Shown piece by piece: positions 36,201 through 48,000 of a stretch of DNA of 64,000 nucleotides; positions within the stretch are counted from its first letter, which is position 1; every line of letters starts with the position of its first letter. Source of the DNA: Branchiostoma floridae (lineage: Eukaryota; Chordata; Leptocardii; Amphioxiformes; Branchiostomatidae); contig NC_049982.1 of assembly GCF_000003815.2 (NCBI RefSeq), positions 15,356,769 to 15,420,768 of the forward strand. The letters are read 5' to 3'. The position numbers and the translations under genes were made by a program. A model generated the notes under the pieces. That model had not been told where the DNA came from. It did not search any database and saw nothing but the letters and a program-made list of their open reading frames with translations.

Positions 36201-37061
36201 CCCAGGTCAGACTGCAGCTGGGACTGTACGAAGTCTACCTACGCGACTGGTTCTCCATTTTCCCCCTGGACCAGATCCTGGTACTGCGTCTGGAGGATCA
36301 CTCCAAGGATCCGCAAACTACAATGATAAAAATATTCAGGTTTCTACAGCTTGGTTAGTAGCAGTCTTTTGTCTGTATCGATCTCCTGACATACTCTGAG
36401 AGAGAAAGTAAAATGAGGACTTGATCAGGCGTCTGTACCGTACATGTACTTAACTACTTCCTACCTAGCACCTAGATCTCTTGGTCCTTGGGGGAGATAA
36501 ACCCTGTGCCCTACTCTGTCGAAAATGTAATGTTAGCCCAATTGGGAAATATTTTTGACGGCATAGCCGCGAAACTGGGCAAATACGTATGAAACAAGAT
36601 CACAACTAGCATTACTGAAGTAACGTTTTTTAAAGAAATTTGAGGGTGTTGTTACCACATTTAAAAGTTAGCTCACTGCATCATAGTTATCCCGTGTTGA
36701 TCCAGCAGTAACAGGATGACCATAGGACTACTGCGTGTTTCACCTGTTCAATATTGATGTCGTCGTACAGTCTTTTTAGAACGTGAATCGATTCATACAT
36801 ACCCTTCTTGTCATACCGTGTTCGTTTTGTACCAATATTTTGTTCCATTATCTTGCAGAAACTGTCAAGGAAGGCGGTGATACAGAAGCCATCTTCGGTT
36901 TCAACAAAAGAAATTCTCGAAAAAAGAACGACCTCCGCTTGGGCCCGATGCTGCCGAAGACGCGGCGAATTCTGGACGACTTTTATGGACCACACAATCA
37001 TCGACTTGCGTCGTTGTTAGACGATGAGAGATTCCTCTGGCTAAAGGATAGATCTGTCTGA
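33219..37061 (+). CDS. CHST15: CHST15 (GalNAc4S-6ST)-like sulfotransferase, 7 exons, N-terminus missing
   Basis: Exons: 33219-33418, 33732-33877, 34370-34507, 34871-35027, 35571-35727, 36206-36353, 36859-37061. Phases agree; they give 382 residues and a TGA at 37059-37061. The family moves sulfate from PAPS to carbon 6 of GalNAc-4-sulfate in chondroitin sulfate, inside the Golgi. Visible marks are LPNYKNPCWFEE, the 5'-PSB motif PKCGTTDLYYRL after FYIIG, KEPHWWTRRRFG, an ASTMWDN motif and the 3'-PSB region LRNPTERLYSEYLYF. A LRLEDH motif and a basic C-terminal segment ending in DDERFLWLKD follow. All of these positions are typical of CHST15. Human CHST15 is 561 residues, so about 180 N-terminal residues with the membrane anchor are missing; exon 1 starts in phase 0 after an acceptor. 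Extra tandem acceptors precede exon 4. Confidence 0.85.
34698..34885 (+). repeat. four tandem 55-bp units, each containing a splice-acceptor-like site
   Basis: CCGTACAG or its variant starts at 34698, 34753, 34808 and 34863, exactly 55 bp apart. Each is followed by GGGAGG or close variants, CAGTGCCTC and, in the first three, AATAACCACTGTTCTG. The fourth copy is the true acceptor and first bases of sulfotransferase exon 34871-35027. Confidence 0.85.
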
Positions 37062-37580
37062 GATTTCCTTTGTAACCAATCCGTGCATATGAACTTTTTT
37101 TTAAGTACCCCCTTCCCATTTGATTATTGACAATCAATACAGAAAGATGAACGGACGCCACTGTTTACACGTCTTCCAAAACGTGCCTTCAGAAAGTTTC
37201 CATATGGAGCATTTTCCCTACTGTCTGTGTCACTTACAAGTTCCGCATGTGCCTGACACTGCACTGTAGGATATCATCATATTGGTGGATTTCATCCGTA
37301 CTGTGTACGACTCACATGTGCATATATTTTCATCACACTTCGTAATTCACGTTTGATTGTTTATTTGCACCGTGCAGAGAGCTTGTAATACTCATGACGG
37401 TTGTCTACGATTTAATTCAAATGTGTATGAATATTGGCGCCTCCATTGATTCCTAATATTTAGAGCATCATACCGGGAACAGCAATAATCACACGGTTCT
37501 CGACATTTGCTATTTGAACTTTTTTCGTATGGCTGACAATGTGCAAATAAATCATTACTAGACTTTTTTTGTGTCCTCAC
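37062..37580 (+). other. sulfotransferase 3' UTR
   Basis: AT-rich sequence after the stop, ending near the AATAAA at 37546-37551 and a T/GT-rich follow-up at 37563-37575. Confidence 0.5.
37546..37575 (+). terminator. poly(A) signal and downstream GU-rich tract
   Basis: AATAAA at 37546-37551, followed 12 bases later by TTTTTTTGTGTCC. This is a standard cleavage/polyadenylation arrangement about 485 bp past the stop codon. Confidence 0.55.
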
Positions 37581-37762
37581 TCACTTATAGTTGTCACATT
37601 GTAAGGTGATGTTTATGACATGATATATGACTTAATGCAGGGATGCTTGTGACATGAAGTGTTGGTTGTCAATGATAAATGTGACATGATATATAGAGGC
37701 GTTTATTCAAAATTGACACCAAGGATTACGTAGTTCCTTTGACGTAAGGTCTCAATTTAAGA

Positions 37763-38215
37763 TTAAACTGTAATAAGAGCAGATGAAATGTGCTTGATGT
37801 GCCATGGTAACACAACAGTCTTTGGTATCTTGACAACAAAAAACAATGGCCATCTACAGACCAACACGTCTCTTCCTAAGTCGTAAAGCTTGCCAAGGAC
37901 AGCAGATAGTAGCCTTGTGGCGCTTCCAAATCCCATTTGAAGGTCTATGTGGCTGCAGTTGCCTGTAGACAGGTACTGTATGTCCACCCAGTATGTTGTT
38001 ATCTGAGAATAGCAAGCTGCTGTCTCGCTGTGTACGATGGAGAAAATCGCTGTCCGTTTCGTTGAACACAGTGTACACTGAACGAACCTGAGCTCTACAG
38101 ACATTTCCAGTAGTACTGACATACGAGCTGAAAGGCAAATATTCGCACTATTAATATATTGACATGTTGATAAAAAAAGAACAGGGCAGTACTCTGTCAC
38201 ATGTGCACGCCACAA
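37763..38215 (-). other. unassigned 150-codon open frame, minus strand
   Basis: Longest uninterrupted frame outside the known genes. Its C-terminal half (with YWVDIQYLSTGNCSHIDLQ and LLSAVLGKLYDLGRDVLV) has a plausible amino-acid mix, and an acceptor-like TATTCTCAG precedes it on the minus strand. No family recognised. It may be an exon of an unseen minus-strand gene, a transposon remnant, or chance. Confidence 0.2.
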
Positions 38216-39038
38216 ACACCAGTAGTCTTGTTCTGAGTTTTTACTTTGTATGCTTCTTATCGTTCAACGTATCAATGTATGAAAGGCTGCGTCGCGGAAA
38301 CGAAAATAAGTGAACTTAAATTACTTTAAAATGCATAATCAAGATGATCCATGGGCACTCAGAAACTTGACGAGGAGAAAATCTCTCTTGAGATACTCTA
38401 AGATTGGTCTTTTATCAATACGTAATGACGCCGAGTCACGACTGAACACTCATACTGCAATTATGTCAGGTAATGGCACATCTCACGTCGCCCCGTTAGT
38501 AGGACGGGTGTGGGCATTCTTAATGTTACATGGGACTGAACAGGCAGGGCTGCAATGAGGAGTGCTGACTTGTGATGGCGATACTTTTAAAGAAGGTGAG
38601 GATGAAGTACTAGTACCTAACATTGTAACTGCATTCTCATTTAAGCTGCTAGCCTCTGATTCCTTCATATTTCTAATTTGGATATTCTATATATGCCCTA
38701 TGAGAAGCCCCCGTGCAAATACATGTGTCGTGGAAATAGATTCAATATCAAGTTGGATGTATGTTTTGGAGCATGTCAAATGATCCGAGTTACGTATCCA
38801 ATGAAGGTGACAAGATCGTATCTTTGTCGTCCAACAAGACAACATTTGTATACTTTTGACGGCAGACATCGTACCAGTACTTCTTAGACGCCAGGCTCTA
38901 TAGCTAGATGTTGGTAATGAGTGACTACTTGAAATTTCATAAGAATTCTTAAACACTTGAATTGGGCAGTTTCTCATTTTTTGTCCGAACCATGGCGGCG
39001 GTTTGAGTACTTACCTGATTTCTTGCAAACTCACCCAG
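38216..39038. other. intergenic or first-intron sequence
   Basis: No supported exon. If the short signal-peptide-like exon at 39039 is real, its start codon should be in an exon to the left, but no clear candidate was found here. Confidence 0.35.
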
Positions 39039-39087
39039 CTCACCATAGTCACCCTCATCATCAGTGGCTTCGGCACTGATACTGAAG
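39039..39087 (+). CDS. probable signal-peptide exon of the polycystin-1-like gene
   Basis: 49 bp between TCACCCAG and GTAAGG encode [16 protein letters not shown], a hydrophobic run with small residues near its end, typical of the second half of a signal peptide. Its 1-base overhang fits the next exon exactly. There is no methionine in frame, so an upstream exon is needed. Confidence 0.4.
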
Positions 39088-42000
39088 GTAAGGAACACAC
39101 GCTGTCAACTGTACATTTGGGTTTTAATGGAGAGATAGAAGATCATACAGATACTTGTACCAACAAGACAGAGTCATAGCTTGTAGAAATTGTCAACGAG
39201 TGATGTACATTACATTAAGTATGCAAATTAGATCGTGATTTGCATAATTAGCATATGATTAAACTACACAATTTATTCACCACCCGAAGAGCTATCTACC
39301 ACTCAAAAACCATGACCATGGTATGTCTAGAACATAAAATCGAAACCGTAGGTTTCACTGCAATGCCGTAACAAGCCACTGGGGATCGAATCACTTTCAT
39401 GTCTCATCATTACCTACCCACATACCTGGCAATGCGTTTGACGGCAATTGATCCACCCAAAACATAACTTTCTTGGTGAAATTGACTATTGAACAAGAAG
39501 TCAAACAATGTCCAACAAATACTAACGAAAACAATTTCTATTCAACTTCTGCAGCTTATTTCATGGGTTTGAAAATACTGTGTGAATGCTGTTCCCTGTC
39601 TGTCCAGCCTCCCTATGTTACGCGCCACTGGGAATGGCGGAGGGCCATATCTCTGACTGTGAGATCACAGCGTCCAGTCGGTTCGACTATTTCCGAGCTC
39701 CGAACCGAGCTCGGCTGAACGGAGCATGGGGGACTGGCGGTTACGCGGGGGCCTGGTGTGCCGCAACAGGGGACAGCAACCCCTGGATACAGGTAGAACA
39801 TTTCCCCCTTCATGTGGAAACATGTAGCCTGGGTACGATCCTATTTCTACCGGGGTTCCCTACACTCACTCACGTAAGGAGCCCCGGTAGAATACGGATG
39901 ATACTCAGGCTAGAAACATGTATTTTAGAAGTGACATTTGGGGCCCCTTGTATTGCAATGGCACGTCTGTAGTGAAGTATGTATATATGATTAGTTTATC
40001 ATGCCAAGATTCCCCGCTGCACGTGTCTAGCATGCTAGCAAAGATGTTTACGGTAAATAACAATTATATAAAGCCCACCACCCTCCCAGTTTTCCTACAG
40101 TAAAAGTGTACCGTCTTTGTAGGTGACGTTCTCCGGGAGAGAGGTGAACGTGAGCGCGGTGGTCCTCCAGGGACGGCAGGACCAGGACCAGTGGGTGACG
40201 TCATACAGGCTCATGTACAGCGCTGATTGCCAGACGTGGGACACGTACACTGACGCGGGAAACAATGACGTACGGGTAACATAGATAGCTTAAATTCAGA
40301 TTCTGAATAGTTAACCTCAGGTGAAGTATTTCTTCCTATGGAGGCATATGACCAATGCTATGATTCCTTGTCAGAGACTTACCTTCAGCTCCATTGCCTG
40401 TCTCCGTGCAGGTGCAGTCCGGCGTGTCCGACAGGAACACTGCGGGCGTCATGGCGCTGTCCTCCGCCGTGACAGCCAGGTGTGTCCGCATCAACCCCGT
40501 CACCTGGGAGGGAGGTGTCGAGTCGTGCGCTTGCATACGCTTCGAACTGCTCGGGTGTACTGTCAGAGGTGAGGCAATATAAGGACCGACAAGCGGCGTG
40601 GGTTGTCAAACTTGCACAGCAAACCAGCAAAAGTATCTTCAGTATCTAAGCTTGGTTTTATTTCTTCATATAATATAGATGGGAATGTATCATTCTACAT
40701 CTTTCCTTTTTTCTGTTTCTTCTTTACGAACTTTTTCGTTAGCTAGTAGTGCTTTGCTACAACAGCATCTCCGGATTAAGAGAACAGCCGAGCTAGAAGA
40801 TAACGTTATAGTTCTTTTTATGGTCTGGCATGGGCGCATTGTTTGGAGCACCTACTGTTTAGGGGATATCTAATAACTGCGGATGAGTAAAATGGAGAAT
40901 CTGGCTTTTTCTTCAATGCATCCCTGCTGTTGACAATCTATATACCTCTAACATAACATAACATGTCAACATTTGTTTCACAGTGTTGCCCTGAAGAAAA
41001 CAGTGGATACCTACAGAAGAGTGTTTCACTGTTTGCAATTAGACCTCATCCATTAGCAACACGTTCTCTGTCTCTTTACAGAGTTTGCTGAGGACGACTG
41101 CCCCCCAGGGTACACGGGACATGGCCCGTACTGTTACAAGGCCTTCACTACCGCAAAGACCTTCGCCGACGCCCAGGCGACCTGCGCCACGGACTCCAAG
41201 GGCGGCAAACTCGTCATCATCCGCGACCCGGCAACCCAGCAGGTACTGCAGGCTCCAAGCTTAGCACACCTCGGGCTCGGTAAAATAGTTTGCAGGTGGC
41301 AGTTTGCGCGTAAATTACAGTGTGCCAATTCATGTGTAATACTGGTGTGTCGCGTCTTACGGTTAGGCAACAGCACGGCAACCAACTGCTGGTACAGACG
41401 TAGCCGGGTATCAGCTGGACTGAGCCAGGCGCCGGCCGGTCGCAAACCGGTTCACAGTACAGTGACATACCCACTTTATTTTTCTCAACGAAGTCTTCTC
41501 AATGACATGGACATGTTTATATGTATTTCTATGCGTCTTTTTTTAGTTTGTGGAAAGCCTCCGGCCTGACCCCGCCCAGCCCTACTGGATCGGACTGGAC
41601 GACATGACAACGGAGGGACGCTGGGTGTACTCAGACGGGAAGCCTATTGGGTCCATGAACAGGTACCTTGTCCCTGATCTTACTAACATATGAGTACACA
41701 GCTACCTTTATATATCTCCAATGCTTGTGATGACCTGTTTATCTGTATTACAACAAGCTCACCCAAAACAGAACCTTGCTGCCAAAAAAAGGGACTGGAA
41801 GAAACTTATACAGCAGCAGCCGACCGATGATGATTTTTTTTTTTTTCAACCTTTATTTAACCTTGATACATCATTCGGCCTGAGCCGTTTTTCAAGATTT
41901 CATGATGAGTACTTATAAGTGATTGCGTCTCCGTGTCAACCATAAAATGTGACACTATCAGACAGTTTGTGCTACTCCACTACATGTGCTTTAAGACTGT

Positions 42001-45000
42001 CTTCCCTGACTACTTAGCAGGCTGATCTTAGCAGTTCAAAATGTTTAACACACCCGTCTGTTATTCAATTTGTGTTGATATCATCTGATCTAGATGGGGT
42101 TCAGGGGAGCCGACTAGTGCGGACTGTGGGTACATGTCGCCTGATGGGGCTTGGGGTGCGACCTCTTGTGGACAAACTAAGCATTACATCTGCCAGGCAG
42201 ATCCCCGCACGTGCGGAAGTGAGTCGCCAAGGAGTGGCCAAGACTACTCAAAATACAAGCTTTGGCTACATAAGGCTGTGCCGCCATAAAGCCTATCTAA
42301 GCGCCACAAATCAAAGTAGCACTGCTTCTTTGTCCTTGTTTGCTTCTTTTCCTTCTTTGCTTTGCCGTAATGTAGCTGGCTTGCTGGGCAGCCTAATGAC
42401 TATCCAGGAGATGGTGACTGTGCGCGGCTAGAGGGATCCCAGTGGAATGACTACGATTGCTCTGCTCTCAATCTCTTTATCTGTGAGGTGGACCCTTTTG
42501 CGGACACACGTAAGGCTACGCTAGCGCTTACGCTCATGCTAGCACTCATGCTTGCACAGGCACCTTAGGATCTCATGTGTTGTAGACGCTATATTTCCAA
42601 AGTTGCTTCACAATTGCCTCTTTTCATTTATTGCAAATCGACGCTTTGACGTAATCGCGCACGGGAGACTCCAATAATGCACACAGATACATATTTTGTT
42701 TTGTTTTGGATCAGTTACAATATGTAATATTAATATAATGTCTATTTCACACGGCGTGTTTTTGTTGTAGATACGTACCTACAACATTTCCTGCCGATCC
42801 CTGGGTACAAGAACACCGCTACTGTCCAAACCCTGGTCCACACGCCCGGAGCCCCTCCCGAGGTCTGCGCCCAGGCGTGCGTCTCATCCGGCTCCTGCAG
42901 GTACGTCAAATCGTTCGATAAATCAACAAGGAAACCATCACTCAGCACCTTTTCCCAAAAACGTAACAAAAGGTAATGGTCTCCCATAGCCTTTTGTGGC
43001 CGTGGGGACTGTGGGATGTTATCCACTGTGTCTAGGGTATACCGTATTGGAAGGCAGAGCCCGTCCCTCTTCTTTCACCGCCATTTACCTCCCCAACCGA
43101 ATTCCAGTACCCATTTACACCTGTGTGAAGTGAGGAAAGTCATAAACCAGGAATCGAAGCCGTGACATTTGTGTCCGTTAGCCTAGCAGTTCGGTCACTC
43201 GACGCCAAGGATCATCAAATAATGTTAAATCTTGCCCACCGCTAGGTCATTTTACGACGACGCGTCCGCGGGCCAGTGTCAGATATCTTCGGAAAACCGC
43301 ATCTCAAGCCCATCCTCCATCGTTCCTGACGCTGGGAGTACACTGTACGAGCTGCGCTACAACAATGGTGCGTCTTGTCTTGGAGAAGACAAACTGGTAT
43401 ATCCACTGATACAAACCGCTCGGATCGCCAAACCTACACCACCTCTTACTTAAATCAAAAGCTATCTGTCATAAAAAATAATCAAGAACGTAGCATGTCT
43501 AGGACAAAATATCCAAAAAACGGAATGTCTGCTTGCCTATCCCTATCTACATACTAAATAGCATTGCAGCCGGATTAGATGGGTAGCCCATCCAGAAGTT
43601 CCAATTTAAAGTTATGCTGGCTACAGCTATCTGAAACACAAACACACAGACAAACAGACACACACACACACACACACACGTACACACACACACAAATACA
43701 CATACACATACATAGACACAGGCACATCTAAAAACAATACGTATCCGCGAGGAAAATGTAGAGCGATTACCAGAACTTGAAGGTTTTCAAAACAGACAAT
43801 TGAAATGACATGATCTGGGTAACAGCAGTGCAGATCTACCACTCATCATCTGAAAGTGTTTCTTTTTCTGTCATGCCTGTTTCAGCCGGCTATCAGGGTT
43901 GTTACAAGGACCAAGAGTGGCCGGATAGAGACATTGAATACAACACGACAGTCTCCACATTGAACGAATGCATCAACCATTGCCGAGGGAAGTGTAGAGA
44001 CTTTGCTGCGATGCAGGTTGGTATCGTAATCGGTGGAAACTGAATTTACTTTGCCTGGATTTTTCTTTCTCCGCACCACTTGTCTGTAGTGTACATAATC
44101 ATAAACCATTGATAATGGTGCCACGACTATGATCCTATACATATTGCAGTTAATTGTGTGCTACATGTATCTTTGAGTAGACATGAAATGGAGTCCCCGG
44201 ACCTCATAGAGAAGAGCACGTTTCAGCCCATACTGCATTATAGGACTGCTTTGCATGCGTGTATCACTGTTGGCACATTGGGAAGCAAGCTTCCTTACTG
44301 TTATAGTAGCCGGGTATGTTTTTACAGATAGGGGTTGCTAGCCATTTCCCTTCAACGTGCTCGAGGCGCTCCCTCGAACACTGGTCAGTGGACCAACACT
44401 TTACGTTCCCTAGTTCCGAAAGACAGGTGTAGCCCCAACCGAGAAGCCTTACACAGCCTCGCAGGATTGAACCAGAGTCTCTCAGAAACCAGGAAGGACC
44501 ATGAAACCATGAAGATCCCTAGAACCAGGAGCTCAACTGTGAGGCTGTTACCAGTTGAGCTAGAGGGATATCCCCGATGTTGTGTATACTGTACTTGAAG
44601 ACCTCAGGATCCTCCCGATGGCAATTAAGGGAAGTCGACATGTTTTCTCCCTTGTCCACAGGGTCGGGATCTGTGTTTCTGTTCCAACTTCTACGGTCGT
44701 CATGGAGAGGCCGCTGCATCGGACTGTAACATCGACTGTAGAAACACCACTCTGAAAAAATGTGGCGGGAACCTGAGGAGTTCTATCTACTCGGCAGGTA
44801 GGATGTGATTAATCGTTTCAGGAGGAAGTGCTAAGATGAACTGCAGTCTTTAAGGTAGGTACTGTACCAAGGGGGAAATGTTTAGAACAAAACAGAATGT
44901 CGCATAACAATGAGATAATGTCCTCGAAGACATAAAATAATTATTACGTGGTAAACCCCAAACAACCTCTACAACAACACACACTCCCCATGGCTTAGGC

Positions 45001-48000
45001 TGTACTGAACCATACAAAATCACATTGGATTCGTTAGGGGCCTTCGAATGGATTCAACTTTATTGAGGAAAATACTTTTTTTCAGTTTGAAGTCCGGTAA
45101 GCATTGTGCGCATGTTTACTTCCGTCTGGGAATGACCATGTGATAAATATTTTCATTTCGTGCAGAAAACGTTTATTTTATGTTGAAGAATGATACGTCA
45201 GGCATACATCACCTTTAAAGGGCATATTTATGACCAGATGTCGATACATTGTCTTGAAATAACCTCTTGTCACGATCACAAAGCAATAAACCACAAAAAC
45301 AGCCATCTCCGTCGTTAATTGTTGTTTTGTGAGGGGAAATATTCAAAACGAAAAGGCGGAAAGGAGTACTCAAAGACGGACATTGTATGATAGTTTGAAC
45401 TTTGTTCCAACATAAAAGAAGAATCTCTTCTAATATCCGAATGAAAGCCTATCATGTAAAGTTTAAACTTCACAACTATGAATTCTACCAACACAGATGA
45501 GCTTCAATTAAAAACTCGTTTTGTAAAACACATTTCGACTTTTCTCCCTTACATTTGACCATGAAAAATAGATAGATAGATGCTTGATAAAAGATCATAT
45601 CATGGATGTACTGACATGTCGACAGTGATGGATAACAAAGATTTTAGGCAATTTCCATCCCGAAATTGTTGTTATTCTGCATCATAAATCTGCCAGATAT
45701 ACAGTACAAAATGTCACTCTAATCGCCATATCGCATGGAAGAAGAGAGGTAATTACGAGGTACGTTTCAGCACGGAAGTTTAAGGAAAGTGCTGGTTGTT
45801 ATTCATGTTGACACTAAATTGTGCAGTGGCACGAACGTCTTTCAACATTTGACCACACCCATTTCTGTTGCTTTGAGTTTAGCATATGGTACCCAGATTA
45901 CTACCCTACTCTACCTTAACTCCGAAAACAGGCTGAAAATTCTGGTTCACTAGTTAACTCAAGCAAGGAACAAACATTACATGAAATGTACGGAACGGTC
46001 AAGTGTTCTTGCCCAAATAGAAATGCAAAGAGAGAAGAACACGAAAGGCCAGTTTTACAATTGAAGTAGCTACTCTCAATGCAATAATTTCTTACCTCGT
46101 AATAAATATGAAAATATTGTCCCCTCCCATACAGACCGCTGGACCCCTGCTATGTTACTGGAAAGCCTGGTTGGTTTTCAATGTTTGGCTGTGAACGCCA
46201 GCGGCTCTACTTTCACCCCTGGGTACCGGTCCTGTGTAAGGGACGACATCAGGGTGAGTATGTGTCAGGAGAACACCAAGTCATCGACACAACCTTGGGT
46301 GGTTTCTTCACTCGAACACGGGTTCGTTGGACATTGGTCAATCATAGTGTGGACCTACAAGCTTTACCGGAATCTCTTTTCCTGTTTTTGTAGGTTCATT
46401 GGGACTGGAAGGGAGGTGTAAGTCAGTTACAAAACCGCTACACTGGAAGGTGTCTCGCGAATTGTGGTAATGGGCAAGTGTGCATGAAGACCTGCACATC
46501 CTCCTACGCTGCAGCTCAAGCATGGTGGGTAGCGTTGTTTCACTACGTAGATATATTAGCATCGTATTCATAATTCTTAAAACGAATCTTTCTTTAAGAA
46601 ATGGAGTTTAGGTTTGCCGTTAACGCATGAAATAGGCGATACAGTTATCAGAAACCGGGACAGCAATTGTGTTGTTTTAATCTCCAGGGTTTGTAGCGGT
46701 ATGTGTATCGTCAGTAAGTATGCCGCTAACGCAGGACTGGCGGACCGGTACCTGACGCTCAAGGGGGACGGCACTCTCATGCTGTCAGCCATGTGCTCCA
46801 ACCCCGGGGATATACAGGCTCACTGGCGGGTCTTCGGCTCCCCGAACAGGCGAGCCTGCCAAGCCGACAAGTCCTCCCCAAGTAAGGAAGTTTGTACTTC
46901 ATCAGCACGATAGTTCACTTGAACGTATACTTGCACAGATTCTGACCAAATTACGATGGATCTCAAAATAAACACTGGTTTGAAAACTTAATCGTCTTAA
47001 ATGCTCAGTATCAGCCTCATGCTTTGGTCGAAAGCAGCGATTGACCCCATCGCTATTTTGAACTCTAGATTGCTGGTAGGCTGTAAATAGTCATGAGCAC
47101 AAAGGTTAAATGCTAATTGTTTTCAAGGTGACGCTGAGTCCAAATGCGGAAAGGTGGAGTGCGGTGTAGACTGGTACGAAGTGAGCTGGCCGATGTACAC
47201 GCCTGGCGTTGGAGACGATCCCCCCACCAGCTTTACACTGGTGCTCTTTCCAGCTAGCTCAGACCTCAATCATTGGAGAGTCGCCGAAGTCCCGTCAACA
47301 AACAAGTAAGGCAATTGAGGTAGTTCGATGGCTGCCTCCCGATGAAATATGTCAGGTTGTTGGGTAAAAAGATGATCAGTTCGGGTGTATACTACCCAAG
47401 ATATTTCATGATCTAATTAATGTGTGCAATAATAGAAGGCGAGATAAAATGATGTGCCATTTAATTGGCCTAATATATGATATTCAATGTCCCAACTTTT
47501 GCTGGAAAAATCATTAACCTTTACCTCCAACTCTCGCTAAGTTCTTACTTCATGGACCGGCTCAGTCTGGGAGAGAAGTATTACGTCATCATCACTGCCA
47601 ACCGACCCGGAAAAGTGGGAGCGGCCATCTTGAAAGACATCGAGCTCAGTAAGAGAGCAAATACTTTTATCTTCACTTCGTCTCTGTGAATGTCCTGCAA
47701 AAAGGAATTAGAGTTTGTACACATGTAACAGATTTGAGTATTGTTTAGCAATTTTACAAGCAGGCTGAAATTCCTGCCCTGGTAGAGAATAAACACATGA
47801 TGAACACTAATAAACACAAGTCTGCTTTTTTGGTAGCTGAATTTGATATTGTTTTCCTCATTTCTGTAGAACCAGATCCGCCGGGAGACCCTCACGTCAT
47901 CAAGACCACATCCTCAAGCATCTATATCTTATGGAACGACTCAACCGCAATCTCGGAAGGTTACAGGTAGGGCAGTCACAACCCTGAAAGCTATTTTTAC

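Larger units (their letters stand above)
41082..42509 (+). other. C-type lectin domain with two alternative last exons
   Basis: The first half (41082-41242) has [18 protein letters not shown] and the helix TFADAQATC; the middle (41547-41662) has [19 protein letters not shown]. The last third is encoded twice. Exon A (42094-42218) gives [12 protein letters not shown] and YICQ. Exon B (42376-42509) gives [22 protein letters not shown] and FICE. Version B keeps the QPND and WND calcium/sugar-binding residues. Version A has EPTS in place of QPND and lacks WND. C-type lectin domains bind sugars or proteins outside the cell. Confidence 0.85.

Noticed and set aside
40270-40275. Six extra bases on the discoidin exon (donor at 40276 instead of 40270)
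   Set aside because: Both donors keep frame; GTACGG at 40270 was chosen arbitrarily, so this is left as an unresolved detail and not a separate feature.
43627-43842. Val-Cys repeat frame on the minus strand
   Set aside because: Translation of the (CA)n microsatellite.
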